Positions 1-7,105 of a DNA stretch of 16,279 bases are shown here, piece after piece. The translations under genes and the position numbers were made by a program. Position 1 is the first letter of the stretch. Each line of letters starts with the position of its first letter. Origin of the DNA: Bacillota bacterium (lineage in GTDB: Bacteria > Bacillota > Dehalobacteriia > UBA4068); contig JAFSIU010000121.1 of the NCBI GenBank assembly GCA_017439615.1, forward strand, positions 1 to 16,279. Direction: 5' to 3'. The notes below the pieces were generated by a model. The model saw only the letters and a list, made by a program, of their open reading frames with translations, had not been told where the DNA came from and ran no database searches.

Positions 1-9
1 GAGTGCTTT

Positions 10-86
10 TGGTGACGCATAGGGGATTCGAACCCCTGAATGTCAGCGTGAGAGGCTGATGAGTTAAGCCGCTTCTCCAATGCGCC
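10..86 (-). tRNA. tRNA-Glu (anticodon CUC)
   Basis: Read on the minus strand this folds as a complete cloverleaf. The acceptor arm is GGCGCAT pairing with ATGCGTC (one G-T wobble). The anticodon stem is TCAGC/GCTGA around the loop CTCTCAC, giving anticodon CTC, which reads GAG. The T arm is AGGGG TTCGAAT CCCCT and the CCA end is encoded (positions 10-12). It lies downstream of the tRNA-Lys gene on the same strand and is probably cut from the same transcript. No terminator is visible before the window edge, so further tRNAs could follow. Confidence 0.95.
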
Positions 87-94
87 GAAAATTT

Positions 95-122
95 AAGCCA
101 TTTTGCAAAGACAAAATGGCTT
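95..122 (-). repeat. Perfect 11-bp inverted repeat between the two tRNA genes
   Basis: AAGCCATTTTG (95-105) and CAAAATGGCTT (112-122) are exact reverse complements with a 6-nt loop. The hairpin fills the spacer between tRNA-Lys and tRNA-Glu, and its outer base reaches the first C of the encoded tRNA-Lys CCA end. No proper T-tract follows on the minus strand (TTAAATTTT), so it may be a processing structure or a leaky attenuator rather than a full terminator. Confidence 0.7.
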
Positions 123-197
123 GGTGAGCCATCGGAGATTCGAACTCCGGACACCCTGATTAAAAGTCAGGTGCTCTACCTGCTGAGCTAATGGCTC
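122..197 (-). tRNA. tRNA-Lys (anticodon UUU)
   Basis: Minus-strand cloverleaf with acceptor GAGCCAT/ATGGCTC. The D arm has the usual AGCTCAGCAGGTAGAGC form. The anticodon stem CCTGA/TCAGG surrounds CTTTTAA, giving anticodon TTT (reads AAA/AAG). The T arm is CGGAG TTCGAAT CTCCG and CCA is encoded (122-124). It is the first gene of the small tRNA unit, 13 nt downstream of a good promoter -10 box. Confidence 0.96.
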
Positions 198-210
198 ATA
201 TTGCCTTAGC

Positions 211-240
211 ATTTTACAACAAAATGATGGTGTTTGTCAA
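211..240 (-). promoter_or_regulatory. Promoter of the tRNA-Lys/tRNA-Glu unit
   Basis: On the minus strand, TTGACA (240-235) and TAAAAT (216-211) are separated by 18 bp. The -10 box lies 13 nt before the first base of tRNA-Lys, the expected distance for a stable RNA gene. The perfect -35 box supports a housekeeping sigma factor promoter. Confidence 0.8.
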
Positions 241-376
241 GTGATTCTGGCGATTTCTTCAATAATATATATAAATTTTTGTAAATTATTTTTCCCAAAT
301 TTTGCTCTCCGCAGAAAACGCCTGCTATATGCGTCTCTTTCTTCGTGAAGAATTTTACCGAATGCTGTGCTGCGCC

Positions 377-405
377 TTGACTTTTGTGCATATAATTGAT
401 AGAAT
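377..405 (+). promoter_or_regulatory. purA promoter (extended -10)
   Basis: TTGACT (377-382), a 17-bp spacer and TAGAAT (400-405), with TG at 397-398 giving an extended -10 element. The predicted start near 412 leaves a leader of about 40 nt before the purA ATG. That is too short for a purine riboswitch, and none is visible. The stretch upstream to the tRNA promoter (241-376) is AT-rich, holds only a short TTCTTC/GAAGAA inverted repeat near 339, and has no convincing gene. Confidence 0.75.
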
Positions 406-452
406 AATATGTCAATACAATTGGCAAATAACCTGCAAAGTGAGTGGATAAT

Positions 453-1736
453 ATGGTTTCAGTAGTTGTTGTCGGTACACAATGGGGCGATGAGGGCAAA
501 GGCAAAATCATCGATTTTCTGTCTGCACAGGCCTCAATGGTAGTTCGCTGCACAGGCGGCAGCAATGCCGGTCATACTGTTGTATGCGGCGGCAATACTT
601 ATAAATTACATCTGGTGCCTTCGGGCATTCTTTATGATGGTGTGGACTGCATCATTGCAAACGGCACTGTTGTTGACCTGAAAGCCTTGTTGGAGGAGAT
701 TGATACTATCACCTCTCAGGGTTTTTCTGTTGACCGCCTGAAGCTTTCCGACCGCGCTCAGCTCATCATGCCTTATCATATCAAGCTTGATAATATGCAG
801 GAGCTGGCAAAGGGTGCCAACAAAATCGGCACTACAGGCAGAGGTATCGGCCCCTGCTATGAAGATAAGGTTTCCCGCTGCGGTATCCGCGTTCATCACC
901 TTCTCAACTGGCCCAGCTTTGAAAAGAAGGTCCGCAATAATACCGCTGAAAAGAATAAGATTTTTGCAATGAACGGACTGCCCGAAATGGATGCAGAGGC
1001 TATCATTGAAGAATATAAAGGCTATGCAGAGCGTATCAAGCCTTTCATCGAAGACACTTCAGTTGTTGTCAATGAGGCTCTTGATGCAGGCAGAAAGGTA
1101 CTTTTTGAAGGTGCGCAGGGCACCTTGCTCGATATCGACCATGGCACCTATCCTTATGTAACTTCATCCTCCCCCATTTCCGGCGGTGTTTGCCCCGGTG
1201 CAGGCGTCGGCCCCACCAAGATCAACCGTGTTGCCGGTATTGCCAAGGCTTATACTACCAGAGTCGGCGACGGCCCCTTCCCCTCCGAGCTTTTTGATGA
1301 AATGGGCGACAAGCTGCGCGAAGCCGGTCATGAATTCGGCACCACCACAGGTCGTCCCCGCCGCTGCGGCTGGTTCGATGTTCCTGTTGTAAAATACAGC
1401 GTTCTGGTCAACGGACTTTCTGATATCGTTCTGACCAAGCTCGATATTCTCGATGGTTTCGAAGAAATCAAAATCTGCGTTGGCTATGAATATGAAGGCA
1501 AAATTCTGCGCTCCATGCCTGCCGACCTGCACATTCTCTCTGACCTGAAGCCTGTTTTCGAGACTATGCCCGGTTGGATGTGCGATACCACCGCCTGCCG
1601 CAAATATGAAGAGCTGCCCGAAAATGCCCGCAAATATGTCGAGCGCATTGAAGAGCTCTGCGGCGCTCCCATCTCCATCGTTGCTATCGGCTGCGACAGA
1701 GAACAAACCATCATCCGCAGAGATTTATTTGAATAA
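453..1736 (+). CDS. purA: Adenylosuccinate synthetase
   Basis: PurA makes adenylosuccinate from IMP, aspartate and GTP in the cytoplasm, the first committed step from IMP to AMP. The 427-residue product has the family's normal length. The N-terminal loop GTQWGDEGKGK holds the catalytic Asp13, and GGSNAGHTV holds His41, both at the numbering of the E. coli enzyme. GTTGRGIGP, EGAQGTLLDIDHGTYPYVTS, TTRVGDGPFPSE, GRPRRCGWFD and the guanine-binding LTKLD follow in order. I chose ATG 453 because PurA proteins begin two or three residues before the SVVVVGTQ strand. A GTGAG Shine-Dalgarno-like sequence sits 8 nt upstream, and the in-frame GTG at 444 lacks one. The gene is monocistronic, with its own promoter and terminator. 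No defect is seen. Confidence 0.97.
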   Translation: MVSVVVVGTQWGDEGKGKIIDFLSAQASMVVRCTGGSNAGHTVVCGGNTYKLHLVPSGILYDGVDCIIANGTVVDLKALLEEIDTITSQGFSVDRLKLSDRAQLIMPYHIKLDNMQELAKGANKIGTTGRGIGPCYEDKVSRCGIRVHHLLNWPSFEKKVRNNTAEKNKIFAMNGLPEMDAEAIIEEYKGYAERIKPFIEDTSVVVNEALDAGRKVLFEGAQGTLLDIDHGTYPYVTSSSPISGGVCPGAGVGPTKINRVAGIAKAYTTRVGDGPFPSELFDEMGDKLREAGHEFGTTTGRPRRCGWFDVPVVKYSVLVNGLSDIVLTKLDILDGFEEIKICVGYEYEGKILRSMPADLHILSDLKPVFETMPGWMCDTTACRKYEELPENARKYVERIEELCGAPISIVAIGCDREQTIIRRDLFE

Positions 1737-1760
1737 GTCTTTTGCAATTCATTGAATAAC

Positions 1761-1797
1761 AAAAGGAGTTCGGTTTGACCGAGCTCCTTTTTGCTTT
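1761..1797 (+). terminator. Intrinsic terminator of purA (probably bidirectional)
   Basis: GGAGTTCGG and CCGAGCTCC form a 9-bp stem (one U-G pair) around TTTGA, flanked by AAAA on the left and TTTTTGCTTTT on the right. On the minus strand the same stem is followed by TTTTG, so it can also stop transcription of the regulator gene that ends at 1910. The stretch 1798-1909 contains no other feature I can support. Confidence 0.85.
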
Positions 1798-1909
1798 TGC
1801 TGAGCATCAATTATTCAACTGTTCTTGCTGTCTGACATTCTGAATTATGAACTGCGAGCCGTTTCGGCTTTGCTTATACCTGAAAATCACACAACAAGCC
1901 CGCAAAAAG

Positions 1910-2140
1910 TCAATCCTGCTTTTCTTCGGGAACGAATTCCAGCAGATCTTCTATGCGGCAATCGAGCGCATTGCACAAACGGGCAAGCACATCAATATCC
2001 AACAGACTGATATTATTGCGATAGTATTTATTTAGCTGTGTCATTTGCATTTCCGCACGTTGACAACACTTGATCTTGCTCATTTCCTTCTCTGTAAGCA
2101 ATTCGTCCAATTTGATTTTTATATATCCATGATTTGACAT
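1910..2140 (-). CDS. Small Xre/Cro-type helix-turn-helix regulator
   Basis: A 76-residue protein of the small Xre-like family in Firmicutes (YozG-like), which consists of one DNA-binding domain. The pattern fits: an IKIKLDELLTEKEMS first helix, a helix-turn-helix around residues 22-45, and the family's characteristic end LDIDVLARLCNALDC plus EDLLEFVPEE. The start at ATG 2140 is set by GGAGGG 6 nt upstream; a longer TTG start at 2167 would put that site inside the gene. It is transcribed divergently from the cysteine-rich protein at 2262, so it may regulate itself and that neighbour; this is inference. The recognition helix (RAEMQMTQLNKYYRN) is less canonical than usual, and the adjacent cysteines 25-26 are unusual. 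A weak TATAAT-like box (2216-2211) without a good -35 could be its promoter. Confidence 0.88.
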   Translation of the reverse strand: MSNHGYIKIKLDELLTEKEMSKIKCCQRAEMQMTQLNKYYRNNISLLDIDVLARLCNALDCRIEDLLEFVPEEKQD

Positions 2141-2160
2141 TGCATTCCCTCCGCAAATTC

Positions 2161-2190
2161 TTGACAATGTTAGTATATACCTGTTAGAAT
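2161..2190 (+). promoter_or_regulatory. Promoter of the cysteine-rich small protein, with tandem TGTTAG repeats
   Basis: TTGACA (2161-2166), an 18-bp spacer and TAGAAT (2185-2190) form a plausible promoter for the plus-strand gene at 2262. TGTTAG occurs twice in direct orientation (2168-2173 and 2182-2187), 14 bp apart and overlapping the spacer and -10 box. That is where operator half-sites of the divergent regulator would be expected. The operator role is inference. Confidence 0.5.
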
Positions 2191-2221
2191 TTGCATATAA
2201 GTTCTTGCCTATTATATATGC

Positions 2222-2239
2222 TTTATTATATATAATAAA
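2222..2239. repeat. Perfect 18-bp AT palindrome in the divergent intergenic region
   Basis: TTTATTATATATAATAAA is identical to its reverse complement. It lies between the regulator and the cysteine-rich gene, 9 bp before the latter's Shine-Dalgarno. It could be an operator or a weak hairpin in the leader. Its pure A/T composition makes chance occurrence in this AT-rich gap quite possible. Confidence 0.5.
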
Positions 2240-2261
2240 TTACATAAAGAGGAGGGATAAT

Positions 2262-2444
2262 ATGACTATCAGCTGTGAAAACCGCTTTTGTGTTTATTGG
2301 GAGGAAAATGAATGTATTTTCGATGATATAGAAATCAATGCCTTGGGGAGCTGCGCAAGCTGCGTTCTGATCGAGCTTAGCGAAGAAGAAGCTGAAGAAA
2401 AGAGAAATGAGATGCTTGAGCGATTCAAAAGCTATCACAAATAA
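2262..2444 (+). CDS. Small cysteine-rich hypothetical protein
   Basis: Function unknown. The product has 60 residues with cysteines at 5, 10, 18, 31 and 34 (spacing C-x4-C-x7-C-x12-C-x2-C), followed by an acidic/basic helix ending SYHK. The N-terminal half resembles short cysteine-rich proteins of Clostridia with a C..NxxC..Y..N..C..D.I.I...G.C..C pattern, which suggests a metal-binding (zinc or iron) knuckle; this is inference. There is no signal peptide or membrane segment, so it is probably cytoplasmic. The start is fixed by the strong site GAGGAGGG ending 5 nt before ATG 2262. It has its own promoter and a strong terminator directly after the stop, and is divergent to the Xre-like regulator. 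Confidence 0.8.
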   Translation: MTISCENRFCVYWEENECIFDDIEINALGSCASCVLIELSEEEAEEKRNEMLERFKSYHK

Positions 2445-2445
2445 C

Positions 2446-2485
2446 AAAAAAGGGAAATGCCTGAAGGCATTTCCCTTTTGCTTTC
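2446..2485. terminator. Bidirectional intrinsic terminator between convergent units
   Basis: GGGAAATGCC (2452-2461) and GGCATTTCCC (2466-2475) form a perfect 10-bp stem with a TGAA loop. The stem is bordered by a run of six A on the left and TTTTGCTTT on the right. It ends the plus-strand cysteine-rich gene. Read on the minus strand it has a T6 tail and ends the five-gene envelope cluster. Confidence 0.93.
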
Positions 2486-2552
2486 GAATCCGATTGGATA
2501 TTCAACCATATATGTTTAATAAGAGCTTATGTGTCCTGCGAACGATCAAAGC

Positions 2553-3104
2553 TTATTTAAGCACGCCGAGATAGTTGGCGATATAGCCGATTTTGCCATC
2601 CTTGGTCTTGATTTTGTACCAATCGCCTTCGGAACCGATATATTCAAGCTCATCGCCCTTGACAACGGAGCCGATCTTGTTGGTGTCGGTGGAGGGACCT
2701 TCACGGACATTGACGGAAGAACCGGTTACTTCGATGACCTTGCCGGTGGGCTCGGGATCAACGGGATCAGGATCAGTTCCGGGATCGGGATCAGTGCCGG
2801 GAGTGGGTTCCGTTCCAGGATCAGGATCGACAGGAGTGCTGGGGGTAGAAGGATTGTTGGGCAAGGGATTGATCTGTGCCTGAGAAAGTGTTTCGATCTG
2901 TGCCTGCAGATCTTCGATGAGAGACTGCAAAGCAGCGGTGCGCTGACCGACGAGCTGTTCGACATAGCTCTGGCTTACGAGGGGATCATCAGCGGAGCCG
3001 GGGGTGTTGATAGCGGCCTGAACGACCTGACCAACGGCAAAGCCTACACCGATGAAAACGAGTGCAGAAACGAGGATTAAGATAATGGTTGCTGTTCTGG
3101 ACAT
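2553..3104 (-). CDS. Membrane-anchored protein with coiled coil, Pro-Asp linker and C-terminal SH3 domain
   Basis: A 183-residue predicted surface protein. Residues 6-28 form one transmembrane segment or uncleaved signal anchor. Residues 45-77 are Gln/Leu-rich and likely coiled coil. Residues 80-119 form a Pro/Asp/Gly/Thr linker of repeated DPDPGT units. Residues 121-183 are a bacterial SH3 domain (SH3_3 type), shown by VNVREGPSTDTNKIGSVVKG, DWYKIK and GKIGYIANYL. Such domains usually bind peptidoglycan or wall peptides, so the protein probably spans from membrane to wall; its exact role is unknown. The start ATG has AGGAGAG nearby. It is last in the envelope cluster, 74 bp after tagO, just before the terminator. 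It carries no enzyme domain. Confidence 0.85.
   Translation of the reverse strand: MSRTATIILILVSALVFIGVGFAVGQVVQAAINTPGSADDPLVSQSYVEQLVGQRTAALQSLIEDLQAQIETLSQAQINPLPNNPSTPSTPVDPDPGTEPTPGTDPDPGTDPDPVDPEPTGKVIEVTGSSVNVREGPSTDTNKIGSVVKGDELEYIGSEGDWYKIKTKDGKIGYIANYLGVLK
2748..2828 (-). repeat. Degenerate tandem repeat coding for DPDPGT-type units
   Basis: The linker of the SH3 protein (residues 93-119) is coded by imperfect tandem copies of an 18-nt unit, visible on the plus strand as recurrent GGATCGGGATCAGTGCCGGG-like blocks. Codon changes keep the copies from being identical. Repeat number could vary between strains by slippage, lengthening or shortening the wall-spanning linker without a frameshift. 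Confidence 0.7.
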
Positions 3105-3178
3105 AAAAACTCTCCTTTTCTCAAATTAACTTTATATTAATAATTGAAAACAAAATAATAGCGAAAAAAGAATTAGGA

Positions 3179-4219
3179 CTATTCTTTTTCGGACTGTACC
3201 TTTTGACCGCTGGGCTTCAAGACTCCGAGCTTATCAGCACCGAAAGATGCCAAAAGTATCACTATAATAAGTATAACAAGAGCTTGGGCTGTGGTCAAGA
3301 GTGACATTAAAATTGCTGCGATTCCGAGCAAAAAAGTTACCGCGTAAATTATCAAAACTGCCTTTTTTTGCGACAAACCTCTTTGCAGCAAGCGATGATG
3401 CATATGCCCCTTGTCGGCCTCAAAAACAGGCTTATGAGAAAACAGTCGGCGCAAAATAGCAAAGAAGGTATCCATGATGGGAGTGCCGAGGATAATGATG
3501 GGAATGACAACCGAGATGAAGGTCGCAGATTTGGAAAAGCCCATTATGGAAATGGTTGCAAGTGCAAAACCGATGAAAAGCGAGCCGCTGTCGCCCATAA
3601 AGATTTTGGCAGGATTGAAATTGAAAACCAAAAAGGCTATGCAGGCTGCTGCAAGAAGTCCTGCGACTGCCGCAACGGACTGCGGCCCCTGCAGCACGCA
3701 GATGATAGCGATCATTCCTGCAGAAATGGCGGAAACACCTGCAGCCTCGCCATCCATACCGTCAATGAGGTTCACGGCATTAGACATACCGATGAGCCAG
3801 ACCATAGTAAGCGGAACGGAAAGCCATCCCAAAGACATTTCGCCGCCCGTAAAGGGATTGGTAAGGAATTCGACCACCAAACCGCTGCGGACCACCAAAA
3901 AGGCTGCCACTGCCTGTCCGACCAATTTGGCGATGGGCGGGATATTTTTGGCATCATCGACAAAACCGAGCAGCATAATGATAACAGAAGCTGCCATCAG
4001 CGCGAGCATTTGCTCGCCGAAGCGGCCAAGCACCAGACAACCGATGAAAAAGCCGAGAAAGATTGCCACACCGCCGACTCGGGGAATCGGCTCCTTGTGA
4101 ATTTTGCGGGCATCAGGCTTGTCGACCAAGCCGCATTTTTTGCCTATAAAAATCATCAGCGGGGTTGTCAGCAGGGTAACCAAAAAGCTGACAGACAGCG
4201 CTATGAACGCTTGCGTCAT
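3179..4219 (-). CDS. tagO: TagO/WecA-type undecaprenyl-phosphate sugar-1-phosphate transferase
   Basis: A polytopic enzyme of the MraY/WecA/TagO family that transfers a HexNAc-1-phosphate, typically GlcNAc-1-P, from UDP-sugar to undecaprenyl phosphate on the cytoplasmic face. This starts a wall polymer. Key motifs are in place: DARKIHKEPIPRVGG (36-50), the Asp pair LGFVDDAKNIPP (D88-D89), NLIDGMDG (150-157), NFNPAKIFMGDSGS (200-213), and HMHHRLLQRG (272-281), the signature that separates the WecA/TagO branch from MraY. About ten hydrophobic segments are spread over 346 residues, the usual size. The start ATG follows AAGGAGA by 9 nt. The 108-bp gap after murJ has TATAGT-like repeats (near 4258-4272) that might be a weak internal promoter. 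The exact sugar and polymer are not known, and the symbol is by similarity. Confidence 0.93.
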   Translation of the reverse strand: MTQAFIALSVSFLVTLLTTPLMIFIGKKCGLVDKPDARKIHKEPIPRVGGVAIFLGFFIGCLVLGRFGEQMLALMAASVIIMLLGFVDDAKNIPPIAKLVGQAVAAFLVVRSGLVVEFLTNPFTGGEMSLGWLSVPLTMVWLIGMSNAVNLIDGMDGEAAGVSAISAGMIAIICVLQGPQSVAAVAGLLAAACIAFLVFNFNPAKIFMGDSGSLFIGFALATISIMGFSKSATFISVVIPIIILGTPIMDTFFAILRRLFSHKPVFEADKGHMHHRLLQRGLSQKKAVLIIYAVTFLLGIAAILMSLLTTAQALVILIIVILLASFGADKLGVLKPSGQKVQSEKE

Positions 4220-4327
4220 TGTTAAAAATCTCCTTGAACAGATTGGACTTATCGTTCCTATACTATACTATTTTGTCGAAAAAAGCAAATCTTTTCCGAA
4301 AAAAGCCACTTAAAACAATTTTCCAAA

Positions 4328-5878
4328 TCATGACCTTGCCCGCATTTTCAGCTTTTTGAGCAATTGCCCGAAAAGCTCCTGCAGGCTCTTTATCTTCAGC
4401 AGCAAGGCTGCCACACCATAGACCACAACACCGGCACCAACAGCCACCACCATACGTACGAGCAGCAGTATGGTCGAGCCTGAAAGCATAGTCAAAGAAT
4501 TGCAGAACCAAACTACAACTGCCATCACCGCTGCTGCGAGCAGCATTTTGGCATTGTCCAGCAGGAAGTCCTTTGGCTCCATGCCTTCGATCTTGCGGCA
4601 CAGAATGACATAAAGCATAATGGCATTGACAAAGGCTGCCACGGAATTAGCGAGTGCCAGACCGCCGTGAGAAAGCGGCCCCATAAGAGCAAAGCAAAGC
4701 ACGATATCTACCACGATGGAGATAACACCTGCAACAACAGGAGTTCTGACATCACCCAGGGCATAAAAGGCGCGAATCATTACCATATTCAAAGCAACGG
4801 GCAGAATGCCGACCGAGAACCACAAAAGTGCAGCCGCGGTTTGCAAAGTGGCATCATGATCAAAGGCGCCTCTTTCAAAAAGCAGCTCGACCAAGGGAAC
4901 ACGCAAAAGTATCAGGCCAATGGTCGCGGGAATGGCAATAAGGCTGACCAGAGAAAGACCGCGATTAACGGTCTGGGCAAGCTGTCTGCCCTTTCTTGCC
5001 TGGGCGGCTTCAGCCAGTGCGGGATAAACAGCAGCAGCGACCGCGGCAACAAAGATGCCGACAGGCAGATTCATCAGCTTGTTGGCATAATTGAGCGAGG
5101 AAATGCTGCCTTCTGCCAAGCCCGAGGCAAAAATGCGGTTGAGCGCGAGATAAATCTGATTGATAGCAACACCGACCAGCATAGGAAGGATTTCCTTCAG
5201 CACGCGGCGAACTATCGGATGGCGGAAATCAAAAACGAAGCTATATCTGAAGCCCGCCTTTTTCAGCGAGGGAAGCATAATGAGCACAAAGCCGATGAAG
5301 CTGACAAGAGTACCGACCGCCAGACCTTCGACTCCCCAATTGGAAGCGAAAAGCAAAACGGAAAGAATGATGATAATATTGGAAACACCGGGGGCAAAGG
5401 CAGCCGCCGCAAAGCGATAGCAGCCATTCAATATACCGGTGATGACCATACCGATACCCATAAAGAAAACCAGCGGGAACATAATGATGGCAAGCTTGAT
5501 GGCAAGAGCAAGAGTCTCGCCCTCAAAGCCGGGAGCAGTCAAGCGGACAAGCAGCGGTGCGGCAAGCATTGAAACTGCGGTAAGCACAAGCAGCAACAGG
5601 CCTATAACATTAATAAGCAGGCTGCCGATATGCCATGCATCAGCTTCCTTATTCTCTGTCAGGCAGGAAGTGATGACAGGAACAACTGCCGCAACGATGG
5701 CAGCGCCCAGAATCGCCTGCAGAAAATAAGGGATAGTATAGGCAACGACATAGGCATCGGCTATATAAGAAGCACCGAAGCCTGCTGCGATAACACTTTC
5801 GCGCACGAAGCCCAAAATCTTGACTATTAAATTGACCACCAATATGGCACCTGTGGCTTTGACCAGATTCTTTGACAT
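4328..5878 (-). CDS. murJ: Lipid II flippase MurJ (MviN family)
   Basis: A 516-residue MOP-superfamily membrane protein. MurJ flips lipid II, the peptidoglycan precursor, to the outer face of the membrane. The N-terminal signature KILGFVRESVIAAGFG is characteristic, and hydrophobic segments consistent with about 14 helices follow along the whole length. The loop NQIYLALNRIFASGL and the basic stretches between helices fit the family, and the C-terminus is Lys/Arg-rich. I chose ATG 5878 (AAGG 6 nt upstream), which gives the family's length. An in-frame TTG at 5956 would add 26 very basic residues and start 2 nt beyond the csaB stop, but has no ribosome site. It sits between csaB and tagO. It may serve peptidoglycan synthesis, or have been adapted to the polymer of this cluster; only the first is established for the family. 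Confidence 0.94.
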   Translation of the reverse strand: MSKNLVKATGAILVVNLIVKILGFVRESVIAAGFGASYIADAYVVAYTIPYFLQAILGAAIVAAVVPVITSCLTENKEADAWHIGSLLINVIGLLLLVLTAVSMLAAPLLVRLTAPGFEGETLALAIKLAIIMFPLVFFMGIGMVITGILNGCYRFAAAAFAPGVSNIIIILSVLLFASNWGVEGLAVGTLVSFIGFVLIMLPSLKKAGFRYSFVFDFRHPIVRRVLKEILPMLVGVAINQIYLALNRIFASGLAEGSISSLNYANKLMNLPVGIFVAAVAAAVYPALAEAAQARKGRQLAQTVNRGLSLVSLIAIPATIGLILLRVPLVELLFERGAFDHDATLQTAAALLWFSVGILPVALNMVMIRAFYALGDVRTPVVAGVISIVVDIVLCFALMGPLSHGGLALANSVAAFVNAIMLYVILCRKIEGMEPKDFLLDNAKMLLAAAVMAVVVWFCNSLTMLSGSTILLLVRMVVAVGAGVVVYGVAALLLKIKSLQELFGQLLKKLKMRARS

Positions 5879-5959
5879 AAAAAACCTTGCTTTCTTCAAG
5901 CCTTTTTCAGCAAATGTCTGAGAAGGCTTTTTCTTTTTTCGACGAAATTTTACCAAAGC

Positions 5960-7066
5960 TCATTTTGCGGCTGCAAACTGCTGCAAAGAGGCGGAGGCAT
6001 TGCCATCTGCACATTCCTTCAGGAGCATTGCATTGGCCGCAGAAAGAGCTTTCCACTCCTCCTGCTTGGCAAGCAAAGCATCCTTGATCTCGCCTTTTTG
6101 GCCAAGCTGTTTTTCTATCGCCGTGATAAGCTTTTCAGCATCCTGCTCGGAGGCTGAAGCGGCGGGCTCCAGACCGATCTCATGACAAAAACCGTCGATT
6201 TTTGGATCATAGCTGAGAGCAGCAAAAGGAACTCCCTGTGCCGCTGCCATAATAAGAGAATGCAGACGCACACCGACAATGAAATTGCAGGCAGAAATTG
6301 CCGCCATCATATCAGCAGGAAGAGAGATATCCTCCACTATATAGCCCTTGCTCTTCATTTGTGAAAGAACCAGCTTGCTGACTGCCACATCATTGGGAGC
6401 ACAAAAAGGCAGAAAAACAATTGTCCAGCCTTTTTCAGCAAAATGATCGGCAACGCGCGCCATAGCCTCAGCGCTGAAATCCTTACATTCACGCAGGGCA
6501 AAACCCATTTTCAAGCCCATTGGCAGCATCGGCGCATATTCACGGCTACGAAGAGAAAGCACCGGATCGCAGGTAACAAAAACCTCTTTTTTCACACCGA
6601 GCTCTTTGATGAATTCGGCGGCATCATTATCACGAACGGTGATATAATCGCAGCGTTCCAAAGCCTTGACAGTGAGGCGGCGATTTTTCTTGTCATTGAT
6701 GGGGCCGATGCCCTGCGCATAATAGAAAAGCTTTTTGCCCAAAAGCCTGGCAGCACGCATCAGCAAAAGATAATATTTGATACCGCGGGTGCCTGTTGCA
6801 TCCTGCAAAAGACTGCCGCCGCCGGCAACAAAAACCTCACATTGCAGCAGTGCCTTCAGAAGCTGCACGGGCTTCCAGCGATCATAGCAGCGAATACCGA
6901 AAGCTGCCTGAGTTGCAGAAGGCTTGTTGGAGAGGGCCCTGATCTCATATTCGGGAGCCGCCTTTTGCAGCTTCTGCACGATCGCCTGCAAAACAGCCTC
7001 ATCGCCGAGATTATCGAAGCCATAATAGCCCATCAGCAATATTATCTTTTTCTTTTCTTTTTTCAT
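5960..7066 (-). CDS. csaB: Polysaccharide pyruvyl transferase CsaB
   Basis: CsaB adds a pyruvate ketal from phosphoenolpyruvate to a secondary cell-wall polysaccharide. In S-layer bacteria this creates the anchor for SLH-domain proteins. The 368-residue cytoplasmic product shows the family pattern: MGYYGFDNLGDEA (12-24), VAGGGSLLQD (80-89), FYYAQGIGPI (114-123), TVRD (143-146), VTCDPVLSL (164-172), and VGVRLHSLIMAA near residue 270. The start is either ATG 7066 or TTG 7072, two codons earlier; AAAAGGG suits both and I prefer ATG. It lies 39 bp after the DUF5693 gene, the typical neighbour of csaB in Firmicutes. No SLH protein is coded in this window, so the S-layer role is inferred. Confidence 0.94.
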   Translation of the reverse strand: MKKEKKKIILLMGYYGFDNLGDEAVLQAIVQKLQKAAPEYEIRALSNKPSATQAAFGIRCYDRWKPVQLLKALLQCEVFVAGGGSLLQDATGTRGIKYYLLLMRAARLLGKKLFYYAQGIGPINDKKNRRLTVKALERCDYITVRDNDAAEFIKELGVKKEVFVTCDPVLSLRSREYAPMLPMGLKMGFALRECKDFSAEAMARVADHFAEKGWTIVFLPFCAPNDVAVSKLVLSQMKSKGYIVEDISLPADMMAAISACNFIVGVRLHSLIMAAAQGVPFAALSYDPKIDGFCHEIGLEPAASASEQDAEKLITAIEKQLGQKGEIKDALLAKQEEWKALSAANAMLLKECADGNASASLQQFAAAK

Positions 7067-7105
7067 GTTCAAAAAACCCTTTTCAGATATATGCTATTGA
7101 CTTTT

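Noticed and set aside
444..452. GTG start for purA at 444
   Set aside because: There is no ribosome site before it, and the ATG at 453 gives the family's normal N-terminus with a GTGAG site upstream.
240..452. Purine riboswitch or other structured leader before purA
   Set aside because: The promoter at 377-405 leaves only about 40 nt of leader, and no riboswitch-like core is visible.
2740..2840. CRISPR-like short repeats
   Set aside because: The repeats are imperfect, have no unique spacers and lie in frame within a Pro/Asp-rich linker of a clear protein.
5895..5938. Plus-strand terminator-like hairpin with T-rich tail before murJ
   Set aside because: No plus-strand gene ends here, and on the transcribed minus strand the hairpin lacks a T-tract.
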